DNA of 64,000 bases from Juglans regia (lineage: Eukaryota; Streptophyta; Magnoliopsida; Fagales; Juglandaceae), in assembly GCF_001411555.2 (NCBI RefSeq), contig NC_049901.1, positions 7,264,681-7,328,680 of the forward strand, read 5' to 3'. A program made the translations under genes and the position numbers. A model generated the notes under the pieces. The model was not told the origin of the DNA and searched no databases. It saw only the letters and a program-made list of their open reading frames with translations. Position 1 is the stretch's first letter. Every line of letters starts with the position of its first letter. Positions 55,604 to 64,000 of the stretch are shown piece after piece.

Positions 55604-55774
55604 AGAGTAATGCTATACACTAGACTACCCTCTCACATTCATCATACTATGTAAGATATGACACATTTATCATCATTGGATGATAAAGAATCATCCAATA
55701 AAGGATCATCTAATGGCGATAAATATGTCACATTTTATATAGTGGGATGATGGTATAGTGTGTAGCATTTTTCA
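55604..55774. mobile_element. Foldback MITE, about 170 bp
   Basis: Arms agtaatgctatacactag and inverse aaaaatgctacacactatac continue inverted almost to the centre (gatgataaagaatcatcc). The 8-bp flanks tgatggca (55596-55603) and tgattgca (55775-55782) match in 7 of 8 positions. Inserted just outside the CACTA end. Confidence 0.6.
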
Positions 55775-55782
55775 TGATTGCA

Positions 55783-56268
55783 TATATTATTTCTCAAATA
55801 AAAATAAACAATTATTTAATTTACAATAAAAAACAACATTTTATATTAAAATTGTAAAATAACTTTGTACAAATAAGTTTTCGAGATAAAAGCCTAGGTA
55901 ACGTTAATAAACGCCATGAAGTCAACAATAATGACGCATAGAAGGAATGAGGATGGTAGGCGATAACTTGTGTAAGGGCAAAGTTACCAATCTTTGTGTA
56001 ATTTGGTCGTAGGGTGAAGCATGAGTATAATTATGGTAACAAGTTATATTTATCTCAAAGTTTGGATGCAATTTGCTCTCTGTCTTTTTTTTTTCCTCAT
56101 AAATTGATCACGAGTTGTTTATGTCAAGACTAAAACGGAAAACATAAGATTAATGTTTGTGTAAAGTTGATTATCAAAGATAAAGCTGATCTCACAACTC
56201 ATATATAAAAGAGTGTCATTACTAATTTGATTGTTTTATCGTCTGTCTAAAATTTAATAATTTAATTT
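55783..56268. other. Non-coding stretch
   Basis: No gene or element recognised. Confidence 0.5.
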
Positions 56269-56480
56269 AGAGCTTTGCTATTCATAAGCCCCACATACTA
56301 CATACCACATTTTCTTTTATTTTTTATTTTTTAATTAGTTTTAATTGTTTTTGGTTTTATTATTCTTAAAAGAGTTGAATTCTTCTACTCATCATCCATA
56401 TACCACATATTTGGTAAGAGAAAAAATTTAAAAAAATAACAAAAAGAGCGTTGTGTGAGGCTTATGAATAGAGCTAAGAG
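56269..56480. mobile_element. Foldback MITE at the truncated end of the Copia relic
   Basis: Left agagctttgctattcataag pairs with inverse tagctctattcataagcctc on the right. The Copia integrase frame stops at this element (about 56466). Limits are approximate. Confidence 0.5.
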
Positions 56481-58141
56481 AGCTAAACCTGTTTCCACAA
56501 TATGTCTATGATTGCACTCAGCCACCCCATTTCTTGGGTAGTATGTGGGCAAGAAAGTCTATGTAGAATCACATGATTTTCAAGGAATGACTTAAACTGA
56601 TTAGAAATGTATTCCCCCCCCCCCCCCCCCTAATTTGTTCGTAAGACTTTGATCTTAGAGGATAACATATTTTCTACTAGACACTTGAATTTGACAAAGC
56701 ATGTATAGACATAAGACTTTTGCTTGATTGGAAAAAACCATGTGAACCGAGAATAGTCATATACTAAGATGACATAATACTTACAACCACTATGTGATGG
56801 AATGGGAGATGTCCACACATCAGAATGTATTAAATGAAGGGGAGCATTGCTTTGTCGAATGGAGTTATGAAATGGTAATTGTTTGTGTTTTGCAAGTTGA
56901 CATGAAAAGCAAAAATGAATTTTATTAATAGAATATGTAACTGGAAGATTAAAATATTGCAGTACTTAGAAAGATGAGGGTGGTCTAATCTAAGATGCCA
57001 AACTGAGTTGGATGTCTTGATGCCAAGTAGACCAATGACTTGACTAGTCTTATTTTTGGAGATTCTTCCTAGTTGAATTGGTTAAAGTTCATTCTCACTC
57101 CTTCCTTGCAGTAGTATCTTCCTTGTGGTGATGTCCTTAACAAAAAAAATTATCAGAGGTGAGTAAAAAATAGCAAGAATTATCAGTGCAGAATTTTTGA
57201 ATTGAAATAAGATTTGCAGAGGCTTTTGGACAGTGTAATATGTTTTGCAAGTGAAAAGATGAACCATTGGGTTGAAAGGTAGTTGATCCAGTGTTTGCAA
57301 TGTTAAGATTAAAGCCATTGCCTACAGCTACAGAGTCATTGCCTTGAAATGGATGCTGTAGGGTTAGATATTCAATTGAGGCAGTGATATGCTGGTTTGC
57401 TCCACTATATGCAAACCAATAGTCAGTTTTCTCAATTTGAGCATTAGTTTGAGCAACCATAGCAGCTAGTTGGTGAGGAGGATGATGCCTTTGAAAAGAG
57501 TAATCCATCATGTGAAAACAATCAAGCGCTTGATGGTTAGTTTTGCAACATATTTGACAAGGTGTACGATTATTGTTTTGAAAGATGGATCCATATTTGA
57601 CTATAGGAGCTTGACTATGGGTGTTTTTTGAAGGCTGTTGATTTGGATTCTTATGAGTGAAAGTTTTGGAGAAGGTATTTTGTCTGAACTTTTGATTATT
57701 GAAGTTCTTGTTGTCTTTGTTGCTAAAGAGAGCAAAAGTACCAATTTCAGGATGAATAGCTTTTTGCTGAGATTCAAGTAGCTAGAATTTCATAGTTGTA
57801 ATTTTGCTTGAAAATCATCAAAGGTCATTGGACTGGGACGAGTGGCAAAAGTAAAGGAAGTAACAAAAGGAGTATAGGATGGATGTAAGCTTGATGATGA
57901 AGAAAATAAGATCTTCATCATCCATAGGCTTGCCAACTACTGCAAGTTGATTAAAGATATTGAGTGTAGGACTTTGAGTCCTATTTTAGTGTTTGAAGTT
58001 GCCTCTTTAGATGAGTAACTTGAGACCTTGAGTGAGAGGCAAATCGAGATGCCAAGGAAAGCCATACTTGGCATAAGGTGTTGAGACAAAAAACAGTAGA
58101 AAGAACACTCTCAGTTAGAGTTGCATTAATCCAACTCAGAA
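56468..58141 (-). pseudogene. Truncated Copia element: gag, protease and part of integrase
   Basis: From 58141 downward: gag (WINATLTESVLST at about 58120, SRSQVTHLKRQLQTLK at about 57985), a long degenerate gag remainder, the protease (57137-57511) and part of the integrase (56468-56818: YDYSRFTWFFPIKQKSYVY). In the protease the usual DSGA is YSGA (WFAYSGANQHITA), so the catalytic aspartate is gone. A C homopolymer (about 56614-56630) lies in the integrase. The gag start was cut by the gypsy LTR at 58142, and reverse transcriptase is absent at the left. No LTRs of its own remain. Confidence 0.8.
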
Positions 58142-60051
58142 TGTAACACCCCGTACCTTGAAGGGTCGGAGAATTACAACCTGTCACTTACAAACCTGTC
58201 TCCCCGAGCATCTAAAAACTCCAAAGACTTCATAAATAGTATACAATATCATATTTTCCAAATAACTATATTACAAACTCCATAAGTCATCATTACAAAA
58301 TAACATAAACCAAAAAGGGGGTCCACAATCTCCCAATAATCTCAACGAAATAAAACGATACATCTTGAAGTCTCAATAGGTCTAACCAACATAAAGTACT
58401 TCAAATACTCGAGTTAAATCCTTCTACTAACAATGATACCTTTAGGTGCTTGATCTTCTATCCATATCTAGTCAAGCTCCAATTTCTATTCCTGACTCCC
58501 AGCTGGGTTATCAACGCCATTTGAAAAATAATGAAGATATGAGGTGAGTTATCCACAACTCAGTAAGCAGAGAATATATACTAGTATGTAAATATGAGCC
58601 TTTTCAGAAAGTTTAGTATGCAGAAACAAAATATTTTATTTTTATATGCAGATCTCAAAAATGTGTTTTCAGAAAATGGGAGCGACTTTTCAATCTTTTC
58701 ATACTCAAAAACCAATTGTTCATATATAAAGACACTTTTCATATTCAAAGACCATTTGCATATTCAAAAATGCTTTGCCATAACAGACCTGAACATCATC
58801 ATCTTATAGTATCATATCGTATCATATTGTGTCATATATATACCATGTTTAATTCTCGTGATAAGGTTGTGCTATCCCCGGTGGCCAAACCAGACAGTAT
58901 CATATTGTGAAACTTTTCATTTTTCAATCTCGGAGCCCCGAGTGTGCACACAGGAAAGAACACATAAAATACCACTTTGTTTCCAAAGTGGGTGCACTCA
59001 TATCATATCATATCAAATTGGTACCAACCATATCACGTGAACCAATATCATCATATCGGAACCATATTCAGAATCAGAATCAAAACAGATAAGTATGCCA
59101 AAGGTTTTCATACCCATATCATATCAAACCACGTGCTGAACACATTCATATCATTTGCCGATGATCAATAATAGTTCCAAAATATTTCCTATTGTATGTA
59201 TAAAAATCTCAATTTTCATATTCGCTCTTATGCACATTTAAGAAATATATCAAATATTGCTCATGTCTACACTTTTCATGTCAAAAACATTTCTTTAATC
59301 TTTCATACATATTTCATGAATGAATGTAAAACATATACTGATGTTGTTTTTCACATTTTCTTTTCAAAATAACATGCACATTTTTACAAACCAACTTTAA
59401 TTAATTTATTTTTATGCAAATCTAGCATAGGAACACTGCTTACTTGGACTTCTTAGCCTTTCAAAAACTTCCTAAAAAATGCTGAACAAATATTAATCTT
59501 CACTTAAAACACAATCATGTAAATTTTATAATTTCCCAATCGAACATGTATTCCAACATTTAAGCCTAAGATGCTAAAATAACTTACTTTAAATTCCTCA
59601 AAAACCTAAATTCACGAAATCCTAAAATGTTAATACCTCTCAAATTCCAACTAAATCTTTGACTAAAGTATTAAACTCTAACTTATTTAGTATTGAAAAT
59701 CAAACTATCAGATTTAATATTACATAACATAATTATACCAAATTTCTTTTTAAGTAATACATAAAGACTATTTAACAAACTAGGTCATAATAAAATTACA
59801 ACGTTATCACTTACTTTTGAAAGAAGCTTTACTTCAAATAAATTTAACTTATCAAAATCATTTCTGTAAACATGGAAAACTTAGAATAGGTTTAAAACAC
59901 AATAATGCAACATGTAACTCAAAGGTAATAATGCAATTTTATTTATTTATTAGATCGACTATGCAATAGCTTTTGAAATTCTTCATCATATGAAAACGTG
60001 ATCAAAGGGCCTAACAATAATAACTCCTATTCTATTAGGTTACAGACTTAC

Positions 60052-60096
<45 letters not shown>

Positions 60097-60834
60097 ACTC
60101 TTTAAGTCAACAACATGAAAAATGAGAGAAATGAAGTGCAGCAGCGAGGACATACAACTAAATCTAGAGTATGCGTGGAGGGGCAAGGCGTGACAGGCTG
60201 GCTGGAGGAACTATGGTGACACGACTGGAGTGTAGAGGAGGGCGTACGACGGCGAGGCTACCTACGCTGGGCGGCGAGAGCGAGAGAGACACACGGTGAA
60301 AGAGTGAGGGAGAGAGACCGAGAGAGAAGAACAACCAACCAGAAATGGCGTGAGCTTATCGGGGGACTTGAGGTGGCGTGCAGCGGACATGGGTGATGGG
60401 AAGTCCTCCCTGGCAGTTTCTGTGGGGTCACAGCGTGGTGGAGTTCTCGGTGGAGGGTGATTCCAGTGACTTGAATGCTGCTCTGTTTTGGACACTAAAA
60501 CAGGGGATTTCGAGGCTTGCAACAGAGGCTACAGGGTGTTGGGCGGCAACTTCCTGTGGCTGGGCACGGTGGAGAGGTCTGGCCAGAGGTTCACAGTGGA
60601 GAGTGGATGTCCGAATAGTTTGGATGGCTAAGGCATGAAGAGAAAATAGCGGCAACGCATCTAGGGTTGAGAAAAGCTTAACATATATATAGACTATAAG
60701 TAGGAAACAAATCAAACCTAGATAAAAGGGAAGGATGGACGTGCATGAAAATGGAAAGATGGCGTGAACCAGTGTGGTGTGAATTCTAGAAGCGTTTTCC
60801 ACGGGCCTGGGCCTGGCAGCAGGCTGGGTCTCAC
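58142..60834 (-). repeat. 3' LTR of a Tekay-like Ty3/gypsy chromovirus
   Basis: 2693 bp, plus strand TGTAACACCCCGTACC to GGGTCTCACA, followed immediately by a polypurine tract and the pol C-terminus, which fixes minus orientation. Read on the minus strand it has a TATA-like ctatatatatg (60684-60694), a CT-rich leader (60285-60330) and a GC-rich block (60130-60640). A (TA)n run sits at 60054-60091. The left flank is cagaa; the other target copy would lie beyond the window. Confidence 0.78.
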
Positions 60835-60850
60835 ATCCTCCCCCTTACAA
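60835..60850 (-). other. Polypurine tract of the gypsy element
   Basis: Minus strand tgtaagggggagga directly adjoining the LTR start TGTGAGACCC. Confidence 0.75.
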
Positions 60851-60871
60851 AAATTCCATCCTCGGAATTTG

Positions 60872-61083
60872 TTATAAATTGTCAAAACTCCCATCAAAAA
60901 GTTGTGGGTACTTATCTTGCATTTCTTCCTCCAACTCCCAAGATGCTTCATTAGTGACATGATTCTTCCACAACACTTTAACCAAAGGGATAGTTCGAGT
61001 CTGTAACACTTGTTCTTTCTTTTCCAAAATCCGAATTGGTTCTTCTGCATAAGTCATATCCTCCTGAATCTGAAGTGGTTCAT
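60872..61083 (-). pseudogene. Chromodomain end of a Ty3/gypsy polyprotein
   Basis: Encodes EPLQIQEDMTYAEEPIRILE, then EQVLQTRTIPLVKVLW and TNEASWELEEEMQDKYPQLF, the C-terminal chromodomain-type tail of Tekay-clade integrases, which steers insertion toward heterochromatin marks. The stop lies after the DNL tail (60872). The upstream polyprotein is cut at 61083 by the next LTR; any remainder would be beyond the window. Confidence 0.8.
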
Positions 61084-61661
61084 TGTAACGCCCCGGTCCC
61101 GCACGGGTCAGAGAGTTATTTCCTAACACTTAAACTCACATTACAAAAATATAAAAATAGACTCCAAAATTCTCAATATCATATAGAAATTTCGATTCAA
61201 ACTAATTTCTTCAATATAACCAAATTTCCAAAATGCCAAGTCATCATAGCACAATAAAATTTCTTAATTAAAAAAAAGCCAGTACTCATAAAAACTTTCT
61301 ATGCTTAATCCACTGTACTTAAAATCATCCCACCTAATACCTCATAATCTTGATCCCCAGCTGAACCATCAAAATATCTGAAAAATATTGTGGAGATAAG
61401 GAGTGAGTTTTCAACAGCTTAGTAAGCATAAATCATATATTAGCATGTAAACATGAGCATTTATAAAGTTCAGTATGCGGACCAAAACATTTACGTTCAG
61501 AATGTAGAAACAACATATTTACTTTCAGAATGCATAAACAAGACTTGGTACAAAATATCAAAGTGAAATTTTCAGAAAACATTCTTATTCAAAATTCATT
61601 TGGCATATCCAAACTGAAACATTATATTCATATCATCTCATAGCATCACATCAGGACAAAT

Positions 61662-61966
61662 ACCATGTTTAACCCCCGTGGTAGGGTTATAAACTACCAT
61701 TATACCCATAGCTAGGCCGTATACCATGTTTAACTCCCGTGGTAGGGTTATAAACAACCATTATACCCGTGGCTGGGTCGTATACCATGTTTCACTCTCG
61801 TGGTAGGGTTATAAACTACCATTATTCCTGTGGCTAGACTGTATACCATGTTTCACCCTCGAAGTAGGGTTATAAACCACCATTATACCTGTGGCTGGGC
61901 CGTATACCATATTTCACCCCCGTGGTAGGGTTATAAACCACCATTATACCCGTGCCTAGGCCATAA
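61662..61966. repeat. Five 61-bp tandem repeats in the LTR
   Basis: Units begin accatgttt at 61662, 61723, 61784, 61845 and 61906 and share cgtggtagggttataaac, accattatacc and ggctgggccgta. Exact spacing is 61 bp. A single diverged relative lies in the other LTR at about 58843-58900. Confidence 0.93.
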
Positions 61967-62938
61967 CAGAATAGAACGGAACATCATCGGAACCAGATCG
62001 CATTCAGATACAAAATCAGAACTTCATGCCAAGGTTTTCAGATGACACATCATACCAAACAAAATACTGAATCACTTCAGATCATTTCACATGTTCGAAA
62101 TAAATAGAATACAAAACATCTTCATTTATTCATAGCAAAAACTTTTAGATTTTCATATTCGCTCTTTTTGCATAGTTCAGAAACATAATGCACAAAATCA
62201 GCTCATGTCTATACCAGTCATGACAAAAAATATTTTCTCTTATATAGAATTTATGCATATGCAGAATAAACATCTGAGGTCGTTTTCAAATTTCTTTTAA
62301 AAAACAAACATGCTTATTTTCAAAGTCAACCTCATTTCATTTTTTTTATGCAAAACTAGTATATGAACCATGCTTACCTGGACTTTTTAGCTTTTCAGAA
62401 AATCTTCACAATAGTGCCAAACGAATATCAATCGCCACCTATAGAAAATTCATGTAACTTGAATAAATCTCCAATTTGAACAGTTACTTCGTAATTACAC
62501 TTAGAATACCTATTTTAATACCTCATGACCTAAAAATTCTCATAACCCCAAAAATACAAATTTCTCAATATCCACATAATATCTTCAATTAAGATATTAA
62601 ATTCTAACTTATTTACTATTGAAATCAGACTATAAAATTTAATACTATATAATATAATAAAAGTATTATACTTATAAACCCTAATTATCTTCTGTAATAA
62701 TATTTTATACTTAAAACCAAGCCTTCACGTAGTAAATTAAAAACCAAGCCCAACGTATAACTAGGGGTATTTTGGAAAAAATGCATATACTGCATGGATG
62801 CTTTGGTGAGTACATTACAAAAATAAACTTATGAAAATACAAAACATAACCATGACAGCTCTAAGCTCAAAGGGAGAGATGGAGTCGCGACGGGATTGGG
62901 TAGCTGAGGTGCAAGCTCCGGCGGCTGGGCGTCTACAC

Positions 62939-62940
<2 letters not shown>

Positions 62941-62986
<46 letters not shown>
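62941..62986. repeat. (GA)n microsatellite
   Basis: About 45 bp of GA dinucleotides; on the minus strand it is the CT-rich leader of the LTR. Confidence 0.95.
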
Positions 62987-62987
<1 letters not shown>

Positions 62988-64000
62988 CCGAGAGAGAAGG
63001 AGAGAACATAGCGTGGGGAGAGAGGAAACTCATTGAGAGGGAGGCAACGAGGGGCTCACTGGTGGCTGAGCTGAGGTCTGCGGTGGAGGTTGGCTGCGTG
63101 GTTGTCGAGTGGAGTATCACGTCCATGTTTGTTACTCTGATTTTGAGTATGGACAATAGGGGTGGTTTTCTTTGGGTGTTTACCAAAAGGAATGCGGCTC
63201 ACGGTGGTGTTAACTGTGGTGGTTAGTAGTCTATAGGGGAGTCTCACGGTGACAACGTGGTGGTGAAGGGCTGAGGTTTAGGCTGTGGGCTTGCGGTTTT
63301 GTCATGCAGGGTGATCTCGGCACGATGGCTTCCATTCGGAGTTGTTGTGCTGCCAGATGGGGGCGGTGTTGCCATTTATGGCAGGGGACAAGGTGGTAGC
63401 AGTTTTCTCAAGGGGCTGGGCAGTGGCTCACGGTGTCGCAGCATGGCTGGTGCTCTGCCGACGGAAATGGGGTTGTTGGAGTGGAGGAGCATGCCGTGGG
63501 TTGGTTTTCATTTGAGGACACGGAGGGGCTGGGCCGTGGGGGCTGTCCCATCTTGCTGTAGCTAGGCACGACTGGTGGCTTCCAGTGGTGGTCTAGTGAG
63601 GTGTTGGGAGGCGGCTGGTTGGTAGGAGGTTGGGCTTCAGTGCTTGGCGGTTTGTGGCAGTGGAGTTGCCTTAAGGTCTGGGTCCGTGGGCTTTGGGGTG
63701 AGGGTGAGAAACTGATGTGGGGGAGAGGGAGAGAGTCTGATGAGAGTGAAGAAAATAGAGATGCGGTTGAGATGTTGATGAAAAAGTGGGAGTGAGATTC
63801 GGAAGAAGCAAAAATTGAAAATCAAATAGGGAGAGTGGAAAAAACCGTCAGAGGAAAATAAAAAGAAAGGAAAATGAAGGATTAAAGCCTTACCTGAAAA
63901 CGACGCCGTAATGCTCCTTTGGCGAGAACTTGCCTGGGCTTGGGTTTTACATTCATAGTCAATAATGTGCATCGAGTCTGGAATATATTTCCTCAACATG

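Larger units (their letters stand above)
61084..64000 (-). mobile_element. Second long gypsy LTR or element, left part, runs off the window
   Basis: Starts TGTAACGCCCCGGTCCCGC exactly inside the chromodomain of the previous element; left flank ttcat is the candidate target duplication. The layout mirrors the LTR at 58142: a tandem-repeat zone (61662-61966), an AT-rich middle, and a (GA)n plus GC-rich leader-like block (62880-63720). It is thus probably a related family in minus orientation. No right end is seen. The glycine/valine-rich frames near 62831-63795 are compositional. Confidence 0.65.

Noticed and set aside
61662..61966. CRISPR-like array
   Set aside because: Units are contiguous with no unique spacers, in a plant LTR; a plain tandem repeat.
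62815..63795. Frames rich in RE, LS or GG repeats
   Set aside because: Caused by (GA)n and a GC-rich LTR leader.
1..64000. tRNA, rRNA or snRNA genes
   Set aside because: I looked for A/B-box, acceptor pairing and conserved rRNA stretches and saw none; only retroelement primer sites resemble tRNA ends.

Overview
This is plant nuclear DNA: AT-rich, with GT-AG introns, families specific to plants (FAR1/FHY3-type transposase, RALF peptides, a PPR gene, RPA-bearing Helitrons) and dense retrotransposons. Two MITE families (one with termini like gggcttgtttggtgagtgag, one like gagcactcccaatgg) are of the kind I associate with Fagales, perhaps Juglandaceae. That placement is an impression, not a demonstration. 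There is no bacterial, organellar or CRISPR content.

Layout. 1-0.8 kb: decayed CACTA (En/Spm) transposase exons. 0.8-7.0 kb: mostly non-coding, with a CACTA-like non-autonomous end at 4417. 7.05-15.46 kb: a PPR gene split by an hAT-like element (7478-15184, 8-bp target duplication), which is itself filled with Helitrons, one carrying an RPA-like fragment. 15.5-17.8 kb: MITE-rich spacer. 17.8-31.55 kb: an L1-type LINE on the minus strand (12-bp target duplication), into which a gag-only Copia element (20672-28789) inserted, into whose 3' LTR a 2.19-kb solo LTR (20984-23173, 5-bp target duplication) inserted. 31.9-32.6 kb: two foldback MITEs. 32562-40873: an 8.3-kb Mutator-like element (MULE) with 9-bp target duplications. 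It carries a long uninterrupted FAR1/MULE transposase and, convergently, a spliced gene for a small GRF-zinc-finger, coiled-coil, membrane-tail protein. This is the best candidate here for an undescribed system.

41.6-51.0 kb: the only region with ordinary small host genes, two intronless RALF-like secreted peptide genes. The second (with its upstream region) was duplicated about 4.5 kb away. The duplicate lost its mature peptide where it joins captured exons of SMC4, which lie beside an exon resembling the dipeptidyl-peptidase-III domain of Nudix hydrolase 3. Comparing the two duplicates gives clean empty sites for three later insertions, one a 434-bp TRIM-like element whose two LTRs are inverted. 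51.5-56.5 kb: hAT and other MITEs and remains of a CACTA element. 56.5-58.1 kb: a truncated Copia gag-protease-integrase relic. 58.1-61.1 kb: the 3' LTR, polypurine tract and chromodomain end of a Tekay-like Ty3/gypsy chromovirus, interrupted at 61084 by another long LTR with five 61-bp tandem repeats that runs off the window.

Likely functional genes are few: the transposase and GRF genes of the MULE and two RALF-like genes. Nearly everything else is broken. Exon limits are read by eye from splice signals and frame continuity; family names rest on motif recognition, not on searches.
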